From: Gossypium raimondii
Lineage: Eukaryota; Streptophyta; Magnoliopsida; Malvales; Malvaceae
Reading direction: 5' to 3'
Length of the DNA stretch: 64,000 nt
Assembly (NCBI RefSeq): GCF_025698545.1
Contig: NC_068575.1
Span: forward strand, 57,855,980-57,919,979
The notes under the pieces were generated by a model that was not told where the DNA came from, did not search any database, and was given only the letters and a program-made list of their open reading frames with translations. This document shows positions 49,694 through 61,085 of this stretch, one piece after another. The position numbers and the translations under genes are program-made. How positions within the stretch are numbered: position 1 is the first letter of the stretch; every line of letters starts with the position of its first letter.

Positions 49694-50884
49694 GGTTTAA
49701 CACGCCACAAGCATGGCCCGTGGATCAACGCTTTTTATTTATTTATTTATACATATATATGATTAAAATGTATTTTGCTTGCGAATAGCCGCGGCATAGA
49801 ATGTGTGAACAGTCTTGAATAATAATAATAATAACAAGACTTTGGCGAGAGTTTATTTATTTATTTTATTTTCATTTTTTCCATTTTGTTTGCCTTTACC
49901 GCATAGGATATTTCAGAGGATATAATAAAGTTTTTTAATTACACATTTGTGTTTTATTTGATTTAGGTAAATACAAATTGAATTATTTTAAATAATAAAA
50001 AACATTAAAATCTTAAATAAACATATCTATATTATATATTAACTCTATTAACTGAATTGATATTTTTAAAAAATTAATTGAATCGAAATATTTTAGTTAA
50101 TTCGGTTAGTTAATTGAATTAATCGAAATTTATATCTTTATTTTTGTTTAAAATAAGTATAAAATATATTTAAAAATAAGTTGTTAATGTTTAATTAACG
50201 AATTATCTGAATTAACTGAATTAAAACTATATATATTTTGTATTATTAATTATTAAATTCGATTAATTATTCGATTTTGAACTGAATTAACGATAATCGA
50301 ACTTTCAAAAAATCATTAACTGACCTCTACAAATAACTATATTAAATATATTATTATATTATAAATACAAATGCTAAAGTAAATCACTTTTAATAAAAAT
50401 TGTTCCATGTGTCCCTTTAAAAATGGTTCCATGTATAAACTTTTTATTGGTTGATATGTGCTTTGAGTAAAATAGAAAAATAAGAGTTTAAATACCAATT
50501 TTATTAATAATGCTTTAAATATTTAAGTGAGAATGACTTAATAACAAGAGGAGGAATTTTACATTTAAATTTACTAAATAAATGATTACGTGTAATAGTA
50601 AGATACAACACACTTTTAAAAGGAGGATCAAGTTCAAATATTGAAGATGATATTATTGACCGATTCGGAATTGTCTTTCATTTCAAGTCATAACTTGCAT
50701 CCATGCGTTTCATATTTGCCTGTAGTTCGCTCCTAGAAATATAACCATCCCTACCCTCTCACGTCAATCCATCCAAGAGTTCTTATGTGTTTTCACGACC
50801 CTTTAAAACTCCAAAATTTTGACAATTTTCTATTCTTGTTTTAAGAACACATACAAGATTCATCATTACAAACAGGATAATGAT
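49694..50884. other. Intergenic AT-rich DNA with a degraded TTCGGTTA-type repeat
   Basis: 50040-50330 contains repeated GAATTAATCGAAATT and TTAATTATTCGATTTTG words related to the hAT MITE at 50885, ending in ACCTCTAC. No gene recognised. Confidence 0.45.
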
Positions 50885-51443
50885 TAGGGGTGTGCAAAAT
50901 TCGGGTAAAATCGAAAAAATTCGGTTAACCGACCGATTAACCGAATTCGGTTGGGTAACTGAATTTTTTCGGTCAGGGGTCGGTTAATTATTTTTTGATT
51001 TTTCGGTTAATGGTTAATTCAGTTTAACCGAAAAAATTAATAAATAAAATTATAATATATAAATAGGCCCACTATTCACCTAAACCCAATTCAAACCCAA
51101 GTATTCAACCCAACCCAATTATAAAAATTACAAACAATTTAATAAATAAAAATAAAATTCTAAAACTAAAACTAAAACTAAAGTCTAAAAGTCTAAAAAT
51201 AATTTAATTATGTAGTGATTCAATTCGGTTAATTTGGTTAATTTTTAACCAAAAATAAAAAAAACATATAATTTTCGGTTAATTCGGTTAACAGACAGAA
51301 TTAACCGAAAAAATTTCGGTTCGGTTAATTTTTTTGAAAAAATTTCAGTTCGGTTAACGGTTAAAAATTTTAAAAGGTTGGTTAATTCGGTAAATGTTAT
51401 TTCGGGTCGGTTAACCGGTTGGTTAACCGAATGAACACCCCTA
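50885..51443. mobile_element. hAT-type MITE with perfect 8-bp target duplication
   Basis: Termini TAGGGGTGTGC and GAACACCCCTA. The flanks ATAATGAT (50877-50884 and 51444-51451) are identical. The element is 559 bp, built of GGTTAACCGA-type inverted words, with no coding region. The intact duplication implies fairly recent insertion. Confidence 0.85.
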
Positions 51444-51451
51444 ATAATGAT

Positions 51452-51957
51452 AACCCTATGATTAATTACTTCATTTATGAATTTCATAGTAATAGAAATA
51501 CATGTCCTACCGAAACAGAAGTTACATTTAAATTTTAGTTAATAAATTTTTATTTATTTTTTAAAATCACAATTATTTGATTTCATGGAGTTTTACAACC
51601 AGATTAAAATAAATCTTTAAATTCTATTTCAAAAATAAAATAAATATGGATATTTTTCGACCTGTTGACAGAAAAAATGGCCTCTAATGTATAAAATAAT
51701 ATATATATTTTCAATGCATAATATTTCAAAATTATTAACAAAATATTTATTTTTAGATTATAGAAAATAGAATCAGTGTTTCAAAAAAAAAAAAATAGAA
51801 AATAGAATCGAACACTTCGATTATAGAGGTGGAGAACGCAAAGAACGAATATATCCCAAAAGAAGGACCCGATACAGAAAAAACATAACTCCTTTGGGTT
51901 TTTAAAATTTCCATCTCTGATTTTCTCCAACCCAACCGGGAAAATCAGAAAAAAAAA
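51452..51957. other. Upstream region of the cystinosin-like gene
   Basis: AT-rich with a poly(A) tract near 51785 and no coding signal; it serves as the promoter and leader of the cystinosin-like gene. Confidence 0.5.
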
Positions 51958-54163
51958 ATGGCTTCTTGGAATTCAATTCCACTGGAAATCACGTACGACA
52001 CTTTTGGTTGGCTAGCCTTTTTTTCGTGGTCCATTAGTTTCTACCCTCAAGTCATCTTAAATTTTCGAAGAAAAAGGTACTCATTATAATTCCTTGAAAT
52101 CCCAAATTTATAGGTTCAAATTCTTTTCCCTGATGCTCCAAGTTTTTGCTTTTGTTTGTTCCAAATCACAGCGTTGTTGGGTTGAACTTTGATTTCGTGC
52201 TGCTGAATTTGACAAAACACTCCTCTTATACGATCTACAACGTTTGCCTCTACTTCAGCCCTGTTATTCAGAGGCAATACTTTGAGAAATATGGCTCTGG
52301 AGAGGTTTCTTTCCTATTATTCCCTTTTCCTCCCCCCCCCCCTTTATTTTGTTATGTTTTATTTGGTGAATTAGTTGTATTTGTAGAGCAAACTAGTAAA
52401 ACAATTGAAAACAAACTTCATTTCTGGTAGTTCGTTTGTATAAGTTTGGGATTTTAGCTTAGTATCACCAAAACCCAATAACTTATCATGAATTAATGCC
52501 TCTTGTTAATGGGGATTTATGAAATATTTTCACTGAAATTTATATGGATTTCATATATCTATTCATTTCTCTTTTGGTTTATTGATTGGCAGATGATCCC
52601 AGTAGCTGCTAATGATGTCGCGTTCTCAATACATGCTGTTTTGTTGACGGCTATTACTTTGTTTCAAATTGTGATTTTTGATGTAAGTTTCACTAGTTTC
52701 TTTGTTGCTTGGGTGAGTACTTATCCTAGACTTTGTAAGTTGAATACCAATGTTTCATTGGTTCGGTTTTATGCAGCGTGGGACGCAAAAGGTTTCTAAG
52801 ATTTCTGTGGGAATCGTCATTGCTGTGTGGTTAATCGCCGCCATTTGTTTCTTCATAGCATTGCCTAGCCAATCATGGCTTTGGTTAATCTCCATCTTTA
52901 AGTAAGTTCGTTTTTAACCCTTTTTATGCATGTGAGAAACCGATAGTAAACGACATGGTAGCTCCAATGTAAACTACTGTTTAAATTTTGTTGCAGCTCG
53001 ATACAAGTTTTCATGACGGTGGTCAAGTATATTCCCCAGGTTAGATATCATCCTGTTTGATATGTTTCGAATCATTTATTAGATTTTCTTGTTGATGAAG
53101 CTGATTGATGATGCATCATTGGCTCAATTATGGAAAACGTCTATTAGCACAAAAGGTAGTACTTTTCCTCTAGCAGTTAAATTTCAGATCTTATGGAGGA
53201 AAATGAGGAAAGAAAGAAAGAATAAGAATGATTTTGAAAAAGAAAAGCTTCTTGGTTTCCTTGAATCACATGAGGGCACGATGTCGGTGCCCATTATTTA
53301 ACTAGTCTCTTCTAAAAACCAACATGGTTGCATAGTGTCCTTGGCTGCACTCGTAACATAGGAAGTTGGTTGATTTTTATGCTTACAAAGTTTTATATCA
53401 CTGAATTTCAGGCAGTCATGAACTTTGCACGAAAGAGTACAGATGGGTTCAGCATCGGAAACATTTTGCTTGATTTTGTTGGAGGATTGGCAAATTACGC
53501 ACAGATGGCTGTACAGTCTATAGATCAAAGTATGGTTCTTCTTCACCGATCAATCTCACGGTCCAACATTATGCTTCATATAATAATATTATTAATTGTG
53601 AGATTAATTTCTTTTTCAGATTCTTGGGTGAACTTTTATGGAAATATAGGGAAGACATTGCTTTCTTTGGTATGTGATATTCTCCCACCTTATTTGCTTT
53701 CATTATTTACTCCACCAATGCTACTGTCTTGGTGCTCGGTGATCTTTTGCCGGTTTATATGTGATAAAGAGGATCTGCCATTTTCCTTAGCGTAAATTCT
53801 CCCCGGTTTTAACAAGTATTCCTTGAAAAATGCATACGGAAGTCTTGTATGTAATGACCCGAGCGGAATACAGCAAGCAAGAAGTAAAAAGTTGAACTCA
53901 GCTTGCAAATTGGATTTATTGCTTCAAATTTTTTTCATGTCACTGCATTTTAAATCAGATTATGTAATTCTTATATGTTCTTTGTCATGATTAACTGTGG
54001 TGTAACTCTTTTTCAGGTATCCATATTCTTCGACATTATTTTCATGTGTCAACATTATTTGTTGTATCCTGCTAAGAAAGCAACCTTTCGTTCTAAACTT
54101 GAACGTGAGGGCAAGGAGCCACTTGTCAAGTCTCTCGAAGAAACCGCCTCGGAAAATGTGTAA
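51958..54163 (+). CDS. Cystinosin homologue, PQ-loop lysosomal/vacuolar transporter
   Basis: Eight exons: 51958-52076, 52172-52304, 52593-52682, 52777-52901, 52997-53039, 53412-53529, 53620-53669, 54017-54163; 274 aa, close to the roughly 270 aa of the Arabidopsis homologue. Two PQ-loop repeats are visible: FYPQVILNFRRKSVVGLNFD and YIPQAVMNFARKSTDGFSIG. About seven hydrophobic segments surround them (for example VGIVIAVWLIAAICFFIAL). Family knowledge: human CTNS exports cystine from lysosomes with protons; plant members are predicted tonoplast or endosomal transporters. The long luminal, glycosylated N-terminus of animal cystinosin is absent, as is usual in plants. The start MASWNSIPLEITYDTFGWLA is the first ATG after a purine-rich leader. 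Confidence 0.93.
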
Positions 54164-55720
54164 GTCTTGGCAACTCACATAGTAGTAAACAATGCAATTC
54201 TATATGCAGGAAAAACAATTACAATGTCATAATATGTAAAAGTCATAATCTTTTTTATTTGTTTTTCTTTCCCTGTTGTATATAGAAAGAAGATCATACA
54301 TCTGAATTCGTTGTGAAACAAACAAATTATGCAAGTTTGCAGAACATCTATACTTATTAACTTTGCTGTATAACTTTGATTGTGATCGAATTGGAAAGTT
54401 TGTTGATATAGATTAACACTACTAGAAGCTGAATATGGGCACACTGCTGATGATGTATGGTAACAAAATTGGAAAGTACATGCAGCACATGTATTAGGAT
54501 TTAAATTGTATTTTATTTTCACTATTTAAAAAATAAGTAAATTAATCCCTGTACATTAGATAAAAGGTAAATTAATCATTCTGTTAAAATTTTTATCCAA
54601 TTTTACTTTTAAAATTAGTTTCTGTACATTAGCATGAGGTATATATGTTACATCACATGTTACTATATAATTATTTCATCAACCATGTTAGTTTTAACAA
54701 TACAAATAGATAAATATTTTCACTTAAAAATCTATTTATTCTTTAATCTAATATATAAGAACTAATTTACTAATTTTAAGTAGAAAAGATAACATAATCT
54801 GACTCTTAGTATTTTTACTTAATTTGATTTTCGCAAGGTATAATAATAATTCAATTCTGTTGGGTGCGTGTGATTCTAAATTTTTTAAATACCCAATTGA
54901 ATATCCTAAATAACCGAATCTTAAATTTCATTATGGATTCAATTTTATAATTTTTAAAAAGTTTGAATTATATTTTTATATAAAATAAAATTCTAATAAG
55001 TTCAAATAGTTATGATTTTTAAGGTTGAAAATTAAACCAAACATTATAATTTAAATTGATTTTTGATTTTTTGGTGATCACGAAAAAAAGTAGAAGTGAG
55101 CGTTTAATCGAATTATGTGAAAATATTTTAAGTTAGTCGAGTGAATGGTTGAATTTTCTTTTCCAAATAAAGTCAGTGATTTCGAGTTAAGTTAAATAAA
55201 TTTGTTTCAAATAAAATAAAAAGATTAAAACGGTCATAAATCTTGTTGACAATATAACTAAATTTTAAATTAAAAAACATAATTTCATAGATACCATGTA
55301 TAATTGAAAACAAAACAAAAGTTTATGGTCTCAAGATTATCATTTTATAATTTTAAAAAAATTATAATTTAGCATTTTAAAATGATTTTAGTAACTTTTA
55401 ATAATTTTAATTTTTTATAAATATTTTTCAAGATTATTTTAATTATTTTTGTATTTTTTTTATAAATTCAAGTCACTTAATTTCGGAAAACTAAATTACG
55501 TTATTAGAAAAAAACTAAATAAGTTTTGCTCAACCCTAGAGAAAGGGATAAGATTTCTAGCTGGTCAACACTCAACAGCTAAAGCAGGGAAAAATCATTG
55601 ACATGTTTTCGTTGTTACCAAGCAAATGAACTCCTTGGCTAACAAGAATCATGACCAGACAAAATAAAAAGAACTCCTTGCTTCCCAAGCATATATGGAC
55701 ACGGACCCACTTCTCTGCTC
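54164..55720. other. Intergenic region after the cystinosin-like gene
   Basis: Transcript tail and AT-rich DNA, then 55090-55540, which is a copy of the GAGCGTTTAATCGAAT repeat bounded by GTGAGC and GCTCAACCCT. No gene seen. Confidence 0.5.
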
Positions 55721-55728
55721 TATAAATA
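55721..55728 (+). promoter_or_regulatory. TATA box of the Asp-rich gene
   Basis: TATAAATA lies 74 bp before the proposed start codon. Confidence 0.5.
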
Positions 55729-55794
55729 AAATGATAATTAGTAAGATAACCAACCTCATTCATCACACTCAACTTTCATTTCTCAGGCCCTCTA

Positions 55795-56125
55795 ATGAAG
55801 AGGGAGGCTCCCCAACAAGGCGTGGTTCGGACTTATCCAGTCCACCTATCTCCTTGGAACCCCAAACCCAAAACCCGAAGTGTACAGACACTCGATTCCC
55901 TCCCGGTTTCTGGATCGTTTTCCAGGGTGACACCAAAGGCCAGCAACCATTCCAAGTTTAGTGGAAAATGTGGGAGGTTACATTGTGTTGAGTATCATTT
56001 AAATCCGGTTAGTAAGTCCAAGGGCAAGTCAAAGGGTACTCAAAAGTTTAGGACATTTAATTTGGCCGGTTTCAATTTTTCCGGGTTTTCTGCCACTGGA
56101 GTATTGGAATATTTGTATAGTTTTA

Positions 56126-56172
<47 letters not shown>

Positions 56173-56394
56173 AATGAGATTGGTAATCATGTCAATGATC
56201 ATGATTATGTCTATGAGGATGTTGGTAGATGCGTTCTTAACGACAACGACAACAATGATGATTTCCTGGCTAAGTTTTGGTCTCTGCATGACAAGCAGAA
56301 CGATGACGACGACGACGATACGAGTTATTGTGATGTGGATTTCATGCTAGACATTGAGGAAGATGAAGGGTGGTGTTTATTGAGAGAACTGTGA
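55795..56394 (+). CDS. Unknown protein with Asp-rich acidic tail
   Basis: A single exon of 199 aa; I do not recognise the family. The N-terminal 90 residues are basic and Ser/Pro/Lys-rich (WNPKPKTRSVQ, SKSKGKSKGTQKF). A short hydrophobic/aromatic stretch follows (FNLAGFNFSGFSATGVLEYL). The C-terminal half is very acidic, with 15 consecutive Asp from a GAT microsatellite, a second DDDDDD run, and the ending FMLDIEEDEGWCLLREL. There is no signal peptide or membrane segment. Support for its being real: a TATA box 74 bp upstream, a 600-bp open frame, codon choice changing from GAT-only to mixed GAT/GAC between the two Asp tracts, and an AATAAAA signal at about 56454. Convergent with the WVD2-like pseudogene. 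Confidence 0.6.
56127..56171. repeat. (GAT)n microsatellite inside the coding region
   Basis: Fifteen GAT units, which give poly-Asp in the + strand frame of the unknown protein. Confidence 0.9.
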
Positions 56395-56589
56395 TTGGCA
56401 GACTCTCTATCTTTCCATGTATTGGCTTTTGTTTGTATTTAGCCTTTTTTCTAAATAAAACAATGCTCTATTAAATACCCAACCAAAAGGTGCGCATACA
56501 AACATGACTTAAAAAGAATTAAAAGGGAATTTCCGGACAGCCTTCTATTTCCATCCAATTTTAGGCATCCAAAGTTGTGTTTAATCTTA

Positions 56590-58669
56590 TCAAATGTGAT
56601 TAGCAGCCATTGCAACTGAAATTTGCTTCTTAAGTGAAGACTTTTGATGGGGAAATGATTATTTGCTTTCCTGGGAGTGGATTTTCTTCCTACGCCAGCT
56701 GATTCTGGTCGTGTCAATGGAATCTATGAAGATGAAGGCGAGAAACTATATAATATACTCGAATTCAAGTGTAAGTGTATTTTTAGTATCATCAGAGATA
56801 AAACTAGATTTGTATACCTTTTGCATTTCATCTTTAATTGTTCCTTCTTTCTTTATAAAAATCTGGAATTGGTCTAGACTTGACGTAGTTTCTTCAGTTC
56901 TGTTTCAGCTTTTTTTCTGCAAATGTTTAATTAGCTCTATAGAACAGGACAAGGTGGTTTTGATTTTTGATCCTATGAAAGATAGAACAAACGATGCTCA
57001 GTTCAGGATTTAAGCACACAAGTTACCTTGAGTGTCGTTTGCTGCTCTACTTTTTGTTCTTGACTTGCATTGAATTTCTCTTCCAGCCTCTGAAAAGGGA
57101 AATATGAAGTAAATTTGAGTGAGTGAATACATACATATGGTAACAACACAAATGTCCATGCCTGTTTTCTTCTTGCAGCTCTCTCTTCAGTTCTCAAACT
57201 GAAAGGTGCAAATATAGCAGGGGACTTGGATTTTTTCATGCAGGCACCATTGTTAACACTTACGTATGTTATTCGGATGCAAGTGTCGGGTAAGATATGT
57301 AACTGACAAGGGCACGTTCAAAATTTTCTAGTTTATCAATGGTCATCCCTATATCTGGATTTGCATCCGACATGGACGTGCCATACTAATACTTCAAAAA
57401 ATTCATAAAAACATAGTCTCTTACAATATTCTTGATCACTATGAAAATTTGTTACTTCTTTTCTGGTTCACAGTAGTGAAAAAAAAAAAAAAAAGGAAGT
57501 TCCTTACTCTGTTGGAAGAAGGTTCCATTTTCCACGAGATGTTTTGCTCACACTGGCTGAGGAATTAAAGGGCGTTCTAGCACTGTAACGCATACATGTG
57601 GAAACATTTCTTAGTAGTTTCAATTTAACTAGCATTTTTCTTAGTCATATATATGTCTGATACCTTCTATTTTCCAACCATGGAGTGGCTAAGGACTGCT
57701 TTGGTCTTCCACTTGTAGAGGCCTGCAGAACATATTAAAAAAAAAACCCAAGTTATCATCCATGGCAAGAACTAGAAAACACAATGACAAAGTTGCAGAG
57801 AAAAAATGATACCATGTTTGAAGTCCTTAAAGGCGTGGGGCATTCTTTAGATGGTTTAAAATTGGAAGCAATTCTAGAACCATCTATCTTTCTAATAATG
57901 GTGGAAGTTAATCTACTGATTTCTTTTGCAGGGGTGGAGTTGATAAACTTATGGCTTGATTTTGGAGTTGATCTCTTTCTATCAGAAATCTTCATTGCAG
58001 ACTTGTTGGACATTGGAGTGACATTATTCCCTTTGTTGGGACGAATAGCAGATGAAGATGGCACTTTGGTTCTTCTTCCATAACTTGACACCTTAAGTAG
58101 AGGTTTCTCCATCTGGGTTTCTTCACTGAGCTCCAATTCCATTCCTTCCTCAAGCTTTCTCGACTGGTTAACCTTCTTCTCGAGATTCTCCACATGGGTT
58201 GCTTCACTAAGCTCCAAATCTTTAATTTCAGCTTCATTCTTCAAATTAATTTCCACAAGAACATTGTGTTCACCAACTGAGTCAGCTCCTTCCACTAAGC
58301 TGCTTTCAAACTCGACAAAATCCGAGTTATTATTCTCTTTACCATCATAAATGGAGCCAGTTTCTTCATGGCCAAGGGCTGCCATTTGAGAGCTTGAGTT
58401 CATTATCTCTGAAACTTGGGTTCCAATATCCTGAACCATACCTTCATTAGCTTTGGCTTGCTCAAGCAGTGCTTTCCTAGCTGCAAGGGTCTTGTAATGA
58501 GCTTCAAAGAAAGCTTTCTTTTGAGCAACTGAACCGGGTCTAGCATATCTCTGAGCCTCTTCTACATATTTTTTGTGAGAAAAAGTTGACTGTTTCTCCC
58601 AAGCTAAGGACTGATCTGACATAAATCTCCCAAAAGATATTGACTGTCCAAGAACAGCAACTGGGTTGC
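56590..58669 (-). pseudogene. WVD2-like (TPX2-domain microtubule protein) pseudogene, 5'-truncated
   Basis: Exon remains in transcript order: 58669-57813, 57722-57664, 57582-57508, about 57235-57162, 57089-57027, 56916-56818, 56723-56590. The first block reads GNPVAVLGQSISFGRFMSDQ then RYARPGSVAQKKAFFEAHYK, typical of the WVD2-LIKE 7 subgroup. Later blocks give FAPFSLRTEERAARRKQ and RLEEKFNASQEQKVEQQTTL of the TPX2 domain. Signs of decay: the usual first exon is absent, and the block begins at a CTATGCAG acceptor with mitochondrial-like DNA about 120 bp away. The acceptor before KKSKSP reads GCATG instead of GCAG. The next donor is GC. An A run shifts the frame before AETELKKLRQ, and codons between LRQ and RPIPDFYKE are missing. 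The last exon is frame-shifted near its end. Exon 1 of the block keeps a 300-codon open frame, so inactivation is recent. A short protein from an internal ATG (58676) cannot be excluded. Confidence 0.75.
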
Positions 58670-58789
58670 CCTGCATAGTTTTCGCATTTCTACAAGTTTC
58701 AAACTCAAAAACTTTGAATAATCTAAAATTATACCCATTTTCAGAAACTCAAAAGATCCATAACAAAAGCAAGTTCAAAACCAGCAGCC

Positions 58790-59760
58790 TTCGCGCCAAG
58801 CAAGACCGCCCTTGTCCCTTTCCTTTCTCCATTCTGCCTCTTTCTTTGCTTTATTCTAATAGAGTCTAAGGCAAAGCAAAAGTAAGTGGTTCGTATGCCT
58901 ACTTGACGAAAGGGAACGAACTTTGTTTCGTTTCCGGGGTTATGGATTGGATTCAGTCAGCGTCACGACATAATCAAAAGGAGGGAGTGACGCTTTGGTT
59001 ACCGGCGAACGCTTCCAAAGTCGACCCTCTCGAGTTTCCGGCTGTTTCCTAGATTGAAGTAGCCTTTCGTCGCCCTAGCAAACGAAAGAAGAACTATCAA
59101 ACAGCTTGCCCTACTGAAGTACCAAAGGTGCGCTCCGCCCGGTGACTAAGGGTGGATTTGGATGAGCGATTGAGTGCGGTGCATTTAGAATTCCCAATAA
59201 AGATATCCCCATAGTCAATCTATTAACTTAGATTGGTATCCCAATAGGAAAAGCATCAATAAGAAAGGGTGAATCACCCATAAAAGCTGTGGAAGTAGGG
59301 GTTTAAGCGAAGAATAGCCCTGCGGAGTTAAGTTGAGAAGTAATAAGCAGCTTAGAAAGCTTCCTTACTAAGTTGCAACTTATTATCCGATTCGCCTTGA
59401 CCCGGATCACATAGCATTAGCGGAGCGATAAACAAAGCTGCAGGAAAGATCTTCTCGATTACATAAGAAAGATAAAGTAATGTTTGTTAGGTCTCTTGAG
59501 GCTACTTCTAGTGGTGAGACTGAAAAAAGAATGAGCATTGACTCTAATCGGCGGAAGATTGATCAATTCTTTTATAACCGCTTTCTCCTCTAAGGCACGT
59601 GAAAGTCGACCCTTCGTGTTCATGCCCCACGGTCTAATAGATGTCTCAAAGAGTGGACTAAAAGAGCGGATATTCCCCTAAGAGCGGAAATCCCGCATCC
59701 AAAAGACTAGCAGCGTATTCGTCGCAAACAGTCTTCTTAGGAATTCTTGCAAGTTTTATT
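58790..59760. other. Probable nuclear insertion of mitochondrial DNA (NUMT)
   Basis: Roughly 970 bp with GC clearly above the surrounding AT-rich DNA and a texture typical of plant mitochondrial spacer DNA: CCTTCGCGCCAAGCAAGACC, GGTGCGCTCCGCCCGGTGAC, TAGCATTAGCGGAGCGATAA. There is no TIR, LTR, poly(A) tail or target duplication. No mitochondrial gene was recognised in it. Borders are approximate. Chloroplast origin is less likely because I see no plastid gene signature. Confidence 0.6.
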
Positions 59761-60191
59761 TCCATCTACCCATCTAATTCTAGGAAACATGCACCAACAA
59801 AATAATCATTTATGTTATTCGGATTTTTTTAACATATTTTAGATATGGATATAGACATTATTATTAAGGTAGGAAGACGTAAATTTGAGTACATTAAAAT
59901 ATATTATATTTCTCTATAATGCGATTGTTAAAAGAAATATAAATATAAAAAATAAATTTATTTATAAAAAATCAATCATTCAAATTACATACATCACCGT
60001 AGTTAGACAAATTCTTTTGTAAATCAAGAATAGATATACATTATCTAAGAGGCAGGTGGGGAAAAATAAAATACATCCATCAATATTTAGTAAAGAGTAT
60101 TTGGTCCTTTAATTATATGAGATCCACGGTTTATCTAATAGTTCCCAATTAGTCCTTATAAAATTTTAAGGGGCAAATTTTATAGTTCCAG
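59761..60191. other. AT-rich intergenic DNA
   Basis: Contains one copy of the dispersed TATGTTATTCGGA motif near 59811. No gene seen. Confidence 0.5.
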
Positions 60192-60572
60192 TAGAGGTGA
60201 TCATGGGTTGGGCTACTCAGCCTGGCCCGATAGCTCGCCCGAAAAATGAGAGGGTTCGGGTAAAAATATAGACTCGAAATATGGATTTAGGCAAAAAAAT
60301 GAGGTCCGTTTAGAAAACGGGCTGGGCCTTAGGTAAAATTTTTTTGGCCCGGTCCGGCCCGAATTATATATTAAATATATATTTTTATTTTTAATCAAAT
60401 ATATATATTTAATATGGGCCGGGTCGGGCTTAGCAATTTTCTTTCGGGCTGAGCTTGGATAAATTTTTAGGCCCATATTTTAGGCCGGTCGGGCTTAGAA
60501 AACGGGCCTAAAGTTTTATCTGGGCCTAACCCGAATTCGAACCTGGCCCGGCCCGGCCCATGATCACCTCTA
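60192..60572. mobile_element. hAT-type MITE, second copy of the 24.5-kb family
   Basis: Termini TAGAGGTGATCATGGG and CCCATGATCACCTCTA. The flanks AGTTCCAG and GTTCCCAG form an imperfect 8-bp duplication. It is 381 bp long. GGCCCGG/CCGGGCC-rich arms match the copy at 24507-24942, which is longer in the centre. Confidence 0.8.
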
Positions 60573-60649
60573 GTTCCCAGGGATAGTGGCATAGTGCTTT
60601 TATTTAAATGCCCATAACAACGACAATGATATTATACTTAAAGTAATTA

Positions 60650-61085
60650 ACTTATTAGTAAATTTACGTTTTGATCATTAAATTATTTAAAAATTTTGTT
60701 TAAGTCATTAAACAGTTAAGTTTTTCTTTAAAAGCTCGACTAGTGATCTCTAAATGATGATTCGATGACCAGTACGATGAATCCGTATCCATTGACGAGT
60801 AGAAGAATATATCTTAAGTCTAAGTTAATTTGACGGTTAATGTCAAAGATCGGAGAAGAAAGTTGTTTAGATTTTGATTTACAAATTTGTGACTTTCAAA
60901 GTTATTTTATGAAAAAAAAATCAAATTGTAGAAGAAAAAGCGTAGAGTTTTTGATTGGTGAAAATGATGCAATCAGAGAAGGCTATACAATAATAATTTT
61001 AAAAGTCTGACGACTTAAATGAAACCTTTTGAATAATAAAATGACTATTTTATAACTTTCGAGTTGAGTAACAAATACTTAATAA
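60650..61085. mobile_element. MITE with long arms, copy 2 (family of 40806-41318)
   Basis: Shares in direct orientation TATCCATTGACGAGTAGAA, GGAGAAGAAAGTTGTTTAGA, AAATTGTAGAAGA and the inverted GACTTAAAT/ATTTAAGTC arm words with copy 1 at 40.8 kb. Non-coding. Confidence 0.65.

Noticed and set aside
57784-58083. 99-aa + strand frame opposite the WVD2-like exon
   Set aside because: Antisense shadow of the large - strand exon; no motif.
58790-59760. Chloroplast or bacterial insertion
   Set aside because: No plastid or bacterial gene signatures; the sequence texture fits plant mitochondrial spacer DNA better, though this needs a search to prove.
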